A stretch of 64,000 nucleotides of DNA, from NCBI GenBank assembly GCA_964057225.1, contig OZ059895.1:22082688-22146687 (forward strand), given 5' to 3'. Position 1 is the first letter of the stretch, and each line of letters begins with the position of its first letter. This document shows positions 51,600-63,835 of the stretch, one piece after another. The notes under the pieces are model-generated. The model saw only the letters and a program-made list of their open reading frames with translations, had not been told where the DNA came from and did not search any database. A program made the translations under genes and the position numbers. The DNA comes from Auanema rhodensis. Taxonomy: Eukaryota; Nematoda; Chromadorea; Rhabditida; Rhabditidae.

Positions 51600-54500
51600 T
51601 GGTATGTAACTCGCTTCACGTCAAAGATAAAGAGATGCGGTTTTCAAAATTAGATTCCCTATGTCCATATTAGTCTAAAAACAAATTTTTATTAATATTG
51701 GTGCATGGTAACCATGACTTTGAAATTTACGTGAACTTTAATTTATGCTAATTAAGTGTACACATGATGTGCACTTGGTATGTAACTCGCTTCACGTGAA
51801 AGATGAAGAGATGCGGTTTTCAAAATTAGATTCCTCATGTCCATATTAGTCTAAAAACAAATTTTTATTAATATTGGTGCATGGTAACCATGACTTTGAA
51901 ATTTACGTGAACTTTAATTTATGCTAATTAAGTGTACACATGATGTGCACTTGGTATGTAACTCGCTTCACGTGAAAGATGAAGAGATGCGGTTTTCAAA
52001 ATTAGATTCCTCATGTCCATATTAGTCTAAAAACGAATTTTTATTGATATTGGTGCATGGTAACCATGACTTTGAAATTTACGTGAACTTTAATTTATGC
52101 TAATTAAGTGTACACATGATGTGCACTTGGTATGTAACTCGCTTCACGTGAAAGATGAAGAGATGCGGTTTTCAAAATTAGATTCCCCATTTCCATATTA
52201 GTCTAAAAACAAATTTTTATTGATATGGGTGCATGGTAACCATGACTTTGAAATTTACGTGAACTTTAATTTATGCTAATTAAGTGTACACATGATGTGC
52301 GCTTGGTATGTAACTCGCTTCACGTGAAAGATAAAGAGATGCGGTTTTCAAAATTAGATTCCCCATTTCCATGTTAGTCTAAAAACAAATTTTTATTGAT
52401 ATTGGTGCATGGCAACCATGACTTTAAAATTTACGTGAACTTTAATTTATGCTAATTAAGTGTACACATGATGTGCACTTGGTATGTAACTCGCTTCACG
52501 TGAAAGACAAAGAGATGCGGTTTTCAAAATTAGATTCCCCATTTCCATGTTAGTCTAAAAACAAATTTTTATTGATATTGGTGCATGGCAACCATGACTT
52601 TAAAATTTACGTGAACTTTAATTTATGCTAATTAAGTGTACACATGATGTGCGCTTGGTATGTAACTCGCTTCACGTGAAAGATAAAGAGATGCGGTTTT
52701 CAAAATTAGATTCCCCATTTCCATGTTAGTCTAAAAACAAATTTTTATTGATATTGGTGCATGGCAACCATGACTTTAAAATTTACGTGAACTTTAATTT
52801 ATGCTAATTAAGTGTACACATGATGTGCACTTGGTATGTAACTCGCTTCACGTCAAAGATAAAGAGATGCGGTTTTCAAAATTAGATTCCCCATGTCCAT
52901 ATTAGTCTAAAAACAAATTTTTATCGATATTGGTGCATGGTAACCATGACTTTGAAATTTACGTGAACTTTAATTTATGCTAATTAAGTGTACACATGAT
53001 GTGCACTTGGTATGTAACTCGCTTCACGTCAAAGATAAAGAGATGCGGTTTTCAAAATTAGATTCCCTATGTCCATATTAGTCTAAAAACAAATTTTTAT
53101 TAATATTGGTGCATGGTAACCATGACTTTGAAATTTACGTGAACTTTAATTTATGCTAATTAAGTGTACACATGATGTGCACTTGGTATGTAACTCGCTT
53201 CACGTGAAAGATGAAGAGATGCGGTTTTCAAAATTAGATTCCTCATGTCCATATTAGTCTAAAAACGAATTTTTATCGATATTGGTGCATGGTAACCATG
53301 ACTTTAAAATTTACGTGAACTTTAATTTATGCTAATTAAGTGTACACATGATGTGCACTTGGTATGTAACTCGCTTCACGTCAAAGATAAAGAGATGCGG
53401 TTTTCAAAATTAGATTCCCTATGTCCATATTAGTCTAAAAACAAATTTTTATTAATATTGGTGCATGGTAACCATGACTTTGAAATTTACGTGAACTTTA
53501 ATTTATGCTAATTAAGTGTACACATGATGTGCACTTGGTATGTAACTCGCTTCACGTGAAAGATGAAGAGATGCGGTTTTCAAAATTAGATTCCTCATGT
53601 CCATATTAGTCTAAAAACAAATTTTTATTAATATTGGTGCATGGTAACCATGACTTTGAAATTTACGTGAACTTTAATTTATGCTAATTAAGTGTACACA
53701 TGATGTGCACTTGGTATGTAACTCGCTTCACGTGAAAGATGAAGAGATGCGGTTTTCAAAATTAGATTCCTCATGTCCATATTAGTCTAAAAACGAATTT
53801 TTATTGATATTGGTGCATGGTAACCATGACTTTGAAATTTACGTGAACTTTAATTTATGCTAATTAAGTGTACACATGATGTGCACTTGGTATGTAACTC
53901 GCTTCACGTGAAAGATGAAGAGATGCGGTTTTCAAAATTAGATTCCCCATTTCCATATTAGTCTAAAAACAAATTTTTATTGATATGGGTGCATGGTAAC
54001 CATGACTTTGAAATTTACGTGAACTTTAATTTATGCTAATTAAGTGTACACATGATGTGCGCTTGGTATGTAACTCGCTTCACGTGAAAGATAAAGAGAT
54101 GCGGTTTTCAAAATTAGATTCCCCATTTCCATGTTAGTCTAAAAACAAATTTTTATTGATATTGGTGCATGGCAACCATGACTTTAAAATTTACGTGAAC
54201 TTTAATTTATGCTAATTAAGTGTACACATGATGTGCACTTGGTATGTAACTCGCTTCACGTGAAAGACAAAGAGATGCGGTTTTCAAAATTAGATTCCCC
54301 ATTTCCATGTTAGTCTAAAAACAAATTTTTATTGATATTGGTGCATGGCAACCATGACTTTAAAATTTACGTGAACTTTAATTTATGCTAATTAAGTGTA
54401 CACATGATGTGCGCTTGGTATGTAACTCGCTTCACGTGAAAGATAAAGAGATGCGGTTTTCAAAATTAGATTCCCCATTTCCATGTTAGTCTAAAAACAA

Positions 54501-54670
54501 ATTTTTATTGATATTGGTGCATGGCAACCATGACTTTAAAATTTACGTGAACTTTAATTTATGCTAATTAAGTGTACACATGATGTGCACTTGGTATGTA
54601 ACTCGCTTCACGTCAAAGATAAAGAGATGCGGTTTTCAAAATTAGATTCCCCATGTCCATATTAGTCTAA
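51600..54670 (+). repeat. 10-monomer block in two copies (1,760-bp offset)
   Basis: 51600-52910 and 53360-54670 match at 1,760 bp. Shared markers: gattccctatg (51655/53415), gatatgggtgc (52222/53982), gaaagacaaagag (near 52506/54266, seen only here), and three successive catttccatgttag monomers with ggcaacc. Two beta-like units here keep gtgaaag instead of gtcaaag, an exception to the usual linkage. Between the copies, 52.9-53.3 kb holds a monomer with aaacaaatttttatcgat, a rare combination. Confidence 0.83.
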
Positions 54671-57600
54671 AAACAAATTTTTATTAATATTGGTGCATGG
54701 TAACCATGATTTTGAAATTTACGTGAACTTTAATTTATGCTAATTAAGTGTACACATGATGTGCACTTGGTATGTAACTCGCTTCACGTGAAAGATGAAG
54801 AGATGCGGTTTTCAAAATTAGATTCCTCATGTCCATATTAGTCTAAAAACGAATTTTTATCGATATTGGTGCATGGTAACCATGACTTTGAAATTTACGT
54901 GAACTTTAATTTATGCTAATTAAGTGTACACATGATGTGCACTTGGTATGTAACTCGCTTCACGTGAAAGATAAAGAGATGCGGTTTTCAAAATTAGATT
55001 CCCCATTTCCATGTTAGTCTAAAAACAAATTTTCATTGATATTGGTGCATGGTAACCATGACTTTGAAATTTACGTGAACTTTAATTTATGCTAATTAAG
55101 TGTACACATGATGTGAACTTGGTATGTAACTCGCTTCACGTGAAAGATGAAGAGATGCGGTTTTCAAAATTAGATTCCTCATGTCCATATTAGTCTAAAA
55201 ACGAATTTTTATCGATATTGGTGCATGGTAACCATGACTTTGAAATTTACGTGAACTTTAATTTATGCTAATTAAGTGTACACATGATGTGCGCTTGGTA
55301 TGTAACTCGCTTCACGTGAAAGATAAAGAGATGCGGTTTTCAAAATTAGATTCCCCATTTCCATATTAGTCTAAAAACAAATTTTTATTGATATTGGTGC
55401 ATGGCAACCATGACTTTAAAATTTACGTGAACTTTAATTTATGCTAATTAAGTGTACACATGATGTGCACTTGGTATGTAACTCGCTTCACGTCAAAGAT
55501 AAAGAGATGCGGTTTTCAAAATTAGATTCCCCATGTCCATATTAGTCTAAAAACAAATTTTTATTAATATTGGTGCATGGTAACCATGACTTTGAAATTT
55601 ACGTGAACTTTAATTTATGCTAATTAAGTGTACACATGATGTGCACTTGGTATGTAACTCGCTTCACGTGAAAGATGAAGAGATGCGGTTTTCAAAATTA
55701 GATTCCTCATGTCCATATTAGTCTAAAAACGAATTTTTATTGATATTGGTGCATGGTAACCATGACTTTGAAATTTACGTGAACTTTAATTTATGCTAAT
55801 TAAGTGTACACATGATGTGCGCTTGGTATGTAACTCGCTTCACGTGAAAGATAAAGAGATGCGGTTTTCAAAATTAGATTCCCCATTTCCATATTAGTCT
55901 AAAAACAAATTTTTATTGATATTGGTGCATGGCAACCATGACTTTAAAATTTACGTGAACTTTAATTTATGCTAATTAAGTGTACACATGATGTGCACTT
56001 GGTATGTAACTCGCTTCACGTCAAAGATAAAGAGATGCGGTTTTCAAAATTAGATTCCCTATGTCCATATTAGTCTAAAAACAAATTTTTATTAATATTG
56101 GTGCATGGTAACCATGACTTTGAAATTTACGTGAACTTTAATTTATGCTAATTAAGTGTACACATGATGTGCACTTGGTATGTAACTCGCTTCACGTGAA
56201 AGATGAAGAGATGCGGTTTTCAAAATTAGATTCCTCATGTCCATATTAGTCTAAAAACAAATTTTTATTAATATTGGTGCATGGTAACCATGACTTTGAA
56301 ATTTACGTGAACTTTAATTTATGCTAATTAAGTGTACACATGATGTGCACTTGGTATGTAACTCGCTTCACGTGAAAGATGAAGAGATGCGGTTTTCAAA
56401 ATTAGATTCCTCATGTCCATATTAGTCTAAAAACAAATTTTTATTGATATGGGTGCATGGTAACCATGACTTTGAAATTTACGTGAACTTTAATTTATGC
56501 TAATTAAGTGTACACATGATGTGCGCTTGGTATGTAACTCGCTTCACGTGAAAGATAAAGAGATGCGGTTTTCAAAATTAGATTCCTCATTTCCATGTTA
56601 GTCTAAAAACAAATTTTTATTGATATTGGTGCATGGCAACCATGACTTTAAAATTTACGTGAACTTTAATTTATGCTAATTAAGTGTACACATGATGTGC
56701 ACTTGGTATGTAACTCGCTTCACGTCAAAGATAAAGAGATGCGGTTTTCAAAATTAGATTCCTCATGTCCATATTAGTCTAAAAACGAATTTTTATTGAT
56801 ATTGGTGCATGGTAACCATGACTTTGAAATTTACGTGAACTTTAATTTATGCTAATTAAGTGTACACATGATGTGCACTTGGTATGTAACTCGCTTCACG
56901 TGAAAGATGAAGAGATGCGGTTTTCAAAATTAGATTCCCCATTTCCATATTAGTCTAAAAACAAATTTTTATTGATATGGGTGCATGGTAACCATGACTT
57001 TGAAATTTACGTGAACTTTAATTTATGCTAATTAAGTGTACACATGATGTGCGCTTGGTATGTAACTCGCTTCACGTGAAAGATAAAGAGATGCGGTTTT
57101 CAAAATTAGATTCCCCATTTCCATGTTAGTCTAAAAACAAATTTTTATTGATATTGGTGCATGGCAACCATGACTTTAAAATTTACGTGAACTTTAATTT
57201 ATGCTAATTAAGTGTACACATGATGTGCACTTGGTATGTAACTCGCTTCACGTCAAAGATAAAGAGATGCGGTTTTCAAAATTAGATTCCCCATGTCCAT
57301 ATTAGTCTAAAAACAAATTTTTATTAATATTGGTGCATGGTAACCATGACTTTGAAATTTACGTGAACTTTAATTTATGCTAATTAAGTGTACACATGAT
57401 GTGCACTTGGTATGTAACTCGCTTCACGTGAAAGATGAAGAGATGCGGTTTTCAAAATTAGATTCCTCATGTCCATATTAGTCTAAAAACGAATTTTTAT
57501 CGATATTGGTGCATGGTAACCATGACTTTGAAATTTACGTGAACTTTAATTTATGCTAATTAAGTGTACACATGATGTGCACTTGGTATGTAACTCGCTT

Positions 57601-60600
57601 CACGTGAAAGATAAAGAGATGCGGTTTTCAAAATTAGATTCCCCATTTCCATGTTAGTCTAAAAACAAATTTTCATTGATATTGGTGCATGGTAACCATG
57701 ACTTTGAAATTTACGTGAACTTTAATTTATGCTAATTAAGTGTACACATGATGTGAACTTGGTATGTAACTCGCTTCACGTGAAAGATGAAGAGATGCGG
57801 TTTTCAAAATTAGATTCCTCATGTCCATATTAGTCTAAAAACGAATTTTTATCGATATTGGTGCATGGTAACCATGACTTTGAAATTTACGTGAACTTTA
57901 ATTTATGCTAATTAAGTGTACACATGATGTGCGCTTGGTATGTAACTCGCTTCACGTGAAAGATAAAGAGATGCGGTTTTCAAAATTAGATTCCCCATTT
58001 CCATATTAGTCTAAAAACAAATTTTTATTGATATTGGTGCATGGCAACCATGACTTTAAAATTTACGTGAACTTTAATTTATGCTAATTAAGTGTACACA
58101 TGATGTGCACTTGGTATGTAACTCGCTTCACGTCAAAGATAAAGAGATGCGGTTTTCAAAATTAGATTCCCCATGTCCATATTAGTCTAAAAACGAATTT
58201 TTATTGATATTGGTGCATGGTAACCATGACTTTGAAATTTACGTGAACTTTAATTTATGCTAATTAAGTGTACACATGATGTGCGCTTGGTATGTAACTC
58301 GCTTCACGTGAAAGATAAAGAGATGCGGTTTTCAAAATTAGATTCCCCATTTCCATATTAGTCTAAAAACAAATTTTTATTGATATTGGTGCATGGCAAC
58401 CATGACTTTAAAATTTACGTGAACTTTAATTTATGCTAATTAAGTGTACACATGATGTGCACTTGGTATGTAACTCGCTTCACGTCAAAGATAAAGAGAT
58501 GCGGTTTTCAAAATTAGATTCCCTATGTCCATATTAGTCTAAAAACAAATTTTTATTAATATTGGTGCATGGTAACCATGACTTTGAAATTTACGTGAAC
58601 TTTAATTTATGCTAATTAAGTGTACACATGATGTGCACTTGGTATGTAACTCGCTTCACGTGAAAGATGAAGAGATGCGGTTTTCAAAATTAGATTCCTC
58701 ATGTCCATATTAGTCTAAAAACAAATTTTTATTAATATTGGTGCATGGTAACCATGACTTTGAAATTTACGTGAACTTTAATTTATGCTAATTAAGTGTA
58801 CACATGATGTGCACTTGGTATGTAACTCGCTTCACGTGAAAGATGAAGAGATGCGGTTTTCAAAATTAGATTCCTCATGTCCATATTAGTCTAAAAACGA
58901 ATTTTTATTGATATTGGTGCATGGTAACCATGACTTTGAAATTTACGTGAACTTTAATTTATGCTAATTAAGTGTACACATGATGTGCACTTGGTATGTA
59001 ACTCGCTTCACGTGAAAGATGAAGAGATGCGGTTTTCAAAATTAGATTCCCCATTTCCATATTAGTCTAAAAACAAATTTTTATTGATATGGGTGCATGG
59101 TAACCATGACTTTGAAATTTACGTGAACTTTAATTTATGCTAATTAAGTGTACACATGATGTGCGCTTGGTATGTAACTCGCTTCACGTGAAAGATAAAG
59201 AGATGCGGTTTTCAAAATTAGATTCCCCATTTCCATGTTAGTCTAAAAACAAATTTTTATTGATATTGGTGCATGGCAACCATGACTTTAAAATTTACGT
59301 GAACTTTAATTTATGCTAATTAAGTGTACACATGATGTGCACTTGGTATGTAACTCGCTTCACGTCAAAGATAAAGAGATGCGGTTTTCAAAATTAGATT
59401 CCCCATGTCCATATTAGTCTAAAAACAAATTTTTATTAATATTGGTGCATGGTAACCATGACTTTGAAATTTACGTGAACTTTAATTTATGCTAATTAAG
59501 TGTACACATGATGTGCACTTGGTATGTAACTCGCTTCACGTGAAAGATGAAGAGATGCGGTTTTCAAAATTAGATTCCTCATGTCCATATTAGTCTAAAA
59601 ACGAATTTTTATCGATATTGGTGCATGGTAACCATGACTTTGAAATTTACGTGAACTTTAATTTATGCTAATTAAGTGTACACATGATGTGCACTTGGTA
59701 TGTAACTCGCTTCACGTGAAAGATAAAGAGATGCGGTTTTCAAAATTAGATTCCCCATTTCCATGTTAGTCTAAAAACAAATTTTCATTGATATTGGTGC
59801 ATGGTAACCATGACTTTGAAATTTACGTGAACTTTAATTTATGCTAATTAAGTGTACACATGATGTGCGCTTGGTATGTAACTCGCTTCACGTGAAAGAT
59901 AAAGAGATGCGGTTTTCAAAATTAGATTCCCCATGTCCATATTAGTCTAAAAACGAATTTTTATCGATATTGGTGCATGGTAACCATGACTTTGAAATTT
60001 ACGTGAACTTTAATTTATGCTAATTAAGTGTACACATGATGTGCACTTGGTATGTAACTCGCTTCACGTGAAAGATGAAGAGATGCGGTTTTCAAAATTA
60101 GATTCCTCATGTCCATATTAGTCTAAAAACAAATTTTTATTAATATTGGTGCATGGTAACCATGACTTTGAAATTTACGTGAACTTTAATTTATGCTAAT
60201 TAAGTGTACACATGATGTGCACTTGGTATGTAACTCGCTTCACGTGAAAGATGAAGAGATGCGGTTTTCAAAATTAGATTCCTCATGTCCATATTAGTCT
60301 AAAAACGAATTTTTATTGATATTGGTGCATGGTAACCATGACTTTGAAATTTACGTGAACTTTAATTTATGCTAATTAAGTGTACACATGATGTGCACTT
60401 GGTATGTAACTCGCTTCACGTGAAAGATGAAGAGATGCGGTTTTCAAAATTAGATTCCCCATTTCCATATTAGTCTAAAAACAAATTTTTATTGATATGG
60501 GTGCATGGTAACCATGACTTTGAAATTTACGTGAACTTTAATTTATGCTAATTAAGTGTACACATGATGTGCGCTTGGTATGTAACTCGCTTCACGTGAA

Positions 60601-63600
60601 AGATAAAGAGATGCGGTTTTCAAAATTAGATTCCCCATTTCCATGTTAGTCTAAAAACAAATTTTTATTGATATTGGTGCATGGCAACCATGACTTTAAA
60701 ATTTACGTGAACTTTAATTTATGCTAATTAAGTGTACACATGATGTGCACTTGGTATGTAACTCGCTTCACGTCAAAGATAAAGAGATGCGGTTTTCAAA
60801 ATTAGATTCCCCATGTCCATATTAGTCTAAAAACAAATTTTTATTAATATTGGTGCATGGTAACCATGACTTTGAAATTTACGTGAACTTTAATTTATGC
60901 TAATTAAGTGTACACATGATGTGCACTTGGTATGTAACTCGCTTCACGTGAAAGATGAAGAGATGCGGTTTTCAAAATTAGATTCCTCATGTCCATATTA
61001 GTCTAAAAACGAATTTTTATCGATATTGGTGCATGGTAACCATGACTTTGAAATTTACGTGAACTTTAATTTATGCTAATTAAGTGTACACATGATGTGC
61101 ACTTGGTATGTAACTCGCTTCACGTGAAAGATAAAGAGATGCGGTTTTCAAAATTAGATTCCCCATTTCCATGTTAGTCTAAAAACAAATTTTCATTGAT
61201 ATTGGTGCATGGTAACCATGACTTTGAAATTTACGTGAACTTTAATTTATGCTAATTAAGTGTACACATGATGTGCGCTTGGTATGTAACTCGCTTCACG
61301 TGAAAGATAAAGAGATGCGGTTTTCAAAATTAGATTCCCCATTTCCATATTAGTCTAAAAACAAATTTTTATTGATATTGGTGCATGGCAACCATGACTT
61401 TAAAATTTACGTGAACTTTAATTTATGCTAATTAAGTGTACACATGATGTGCACTTGGTATGTAACTCGCTTCACGTCAAAGATAAAGAGATGCGGTTTT
61501 CAAAATTAGATTCCCCATGTCCATATTAGTCTAAAAACAAATTTTTATTAATATTGGTGCATGGTAACCATGACTTTGAAATTTACGTGAACTTTAATTT
61601 ATGCTAATTAAGTGTACACATGATGTGCACTTGGTATGTAACTCGCTTCACGTGAAAGATGAAGAGATGCGGTTTTCAAAATTAGATTCCTCATGTCCAT
61701 ATTAGTCTAAAAACGAATTTTTATCGATATTGGTGCATGGTAACCATGACTTTGAAATTTACGTGAACTTTAATTTATGCTAATTAAGTGTACACATGAT
61801 GTGCACTTGGTATGTAACTCGCTTCACGTGAAAGATAAAGAGATGCGGTTTTCAAAATTAGATTCCCCATTTCCATGTTAGTCTAAAAACAAATTTTCAT
61901 TGATATTGGTGCATGGTAACCATGACTTTGAAATTTACGTGAACTTTAATTTATGCTAATTAAGTGTACACATGATGTGAACTTGGTATGTAACTCGCTT
62001 CACGTGAAAGATGAAGAGATGCGGTTTTCAAAATTAGATTCCTCATGTCCATATTAGTCTAAAAACGAATTTTTATCGATATTGGTGCATGGTAACCATG
62101 ACTTTGAAATTTACGTGAACTTTAATTTATGCTAATTAAGTGTACACATGATGTGCGCTTGGTATGTAACTCGCTTCACGTGAAAGATAAAGAGATGCGG
62201 TTTTCAAAATTAGATTCCCCATTTCCATATTAGTCTAAAAACAAATTTTTATTGATATTGGTGCATGGCAACCATGACTTTAAAATTTACGTGAACTTTA
62301 ATTTATGCTAATTAAGTGTACACATGATGTGCACTTGGTATGTAACTCGCTTCACGTCAAAGATAAAGAGATGCGGTTTTCAAAATTAGATTCCCCATGT
62401 CCATATTAGTCTAAAAACAAATTTTTATTAATATTGGTGCATGGTAACCATGACTTTGAAATTTACGTGAACTTTAATTTATGCTAATTAAGTGTACACA
62501 TGATGTGCACTTGGTATGTAACTCGCTTCACGTGAAAGATGAAGAGATGCGGTTTTCAAAATTAGATTCCTCATGTCCATATTAGTCTAAAAACGAATTT
62601 TTATCGATATTGGTGCATGGTAACCATGACTTTGAAATTTACGTGAACTTTAATTTATGCTAATTAAGTGTACACATGATGTGCACTTGGTATGTAACTC
62701 GCTTCACGTGAAAGATAAAGAGATGCGGTTTTCAAAATTAGATTCCCCATTTCCATGTTAGTCTAAAAACAAATTTTCATTGATATTGGTGCATGGTAAC
62801 CATGACTTTGAAATTTACGTGAACTTTAATTTATGCTAATTAAGTGTACACATGATGTGCGCTTGGTATGTAACTCGCTTCACGTGAAAGATAAAGAGAT
62901 GCGGTTTTCAAAATTAGATTCCCCATTTCCATATTAGTCTAAAAACAAATTTTTATTCATATTGGTGCATGGCAACCATGACTTTAAAATTTACGTGAAC
63001 TTTAATTTATGCTAATTAAGTGTACACATGATGTGCACTTGGTATGTAACTCGCTTCACGTCAAAGATAAAGAGATGCGGTTTTCAAAATTAGATTCCCC
63101 ATGTCCATATTAGTCTAAAAACAAATTTTTATTAATATTGGTGCATGGTAACCATGACTTTGAAATTTACGTGAACTTTAATTTATGCTAATTAAGTGTA
63201 CACATGATGTGCACTTGGTATGTAACTCGCTTCACGTGAAAGATGAAGAGATGCGGTTTTCAAAATTAGATTCCTCATGTCCATATTAGTCTAAAAACGA
63301 ATTTTTATTGATATTGGTGCATGGTAACCATGACTTTGAAATTTACGTGAACTTTAATTTATGCTTATTAAGTGTACACGTGATGTGCACTTGGTATGTA
63401 ACTCGCTTCACGTGAAAGATAAAAGGATGCGGTTTTCAAAATTAGATTCCCCATGTCCATATTAGTCTAAAAACAAATTTTTATTGATATTGGTGCATGG
63501 TAACCATGACTTTGAAATTTACGTGAACTTTAATTTATGCTAATTAAGTGTACACATGATGTGCACTTGGTATGTAACTCGCTTCACGTGAAAGATGAAA

Positions 63601-63835
63601 AGATGCGGTTTTCAAAATTAGATTCCCCATGTCCATATTAGTCTAAAAACAAATTTTTATTGATATTGGTGCATGGTAACCATGACTTTGAAATTTACGT
63701 GAACTTTAATTTATGCTAATTAAGTGTACACATGATGTGAACTTGGTATGTAACTCGCTTCACGTGAAAGATGAAGAGATGCGGTTTTCAAAATTAGATT
63801 CCTCATGTCCATATTAGTCTAAAAACGAATTTTTA
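54670..63835 (+). repeat. Right segment: interleaved 8-, 12- and 15-monomer blocks
   Basis: About 52 monomers, all 176 bp and very similar. The state aaattttcattgat occurs at 55031, 57671, 59783, 61191, 61895 and 62775, with spacings of 15, 12, 8, 4 and 5 monomers. The state gatatgggtgc at 56974, 59086 and 60494 lies exactly 697 bp before one of these each time, so the same block is present three times. The far right (63.3-63.8 kb) reintroduces tatgcttattaag, gataaaaggatg and gatgaaaag, the combination last seen at 37.3-37.5 kb. Confidence 0.8.
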
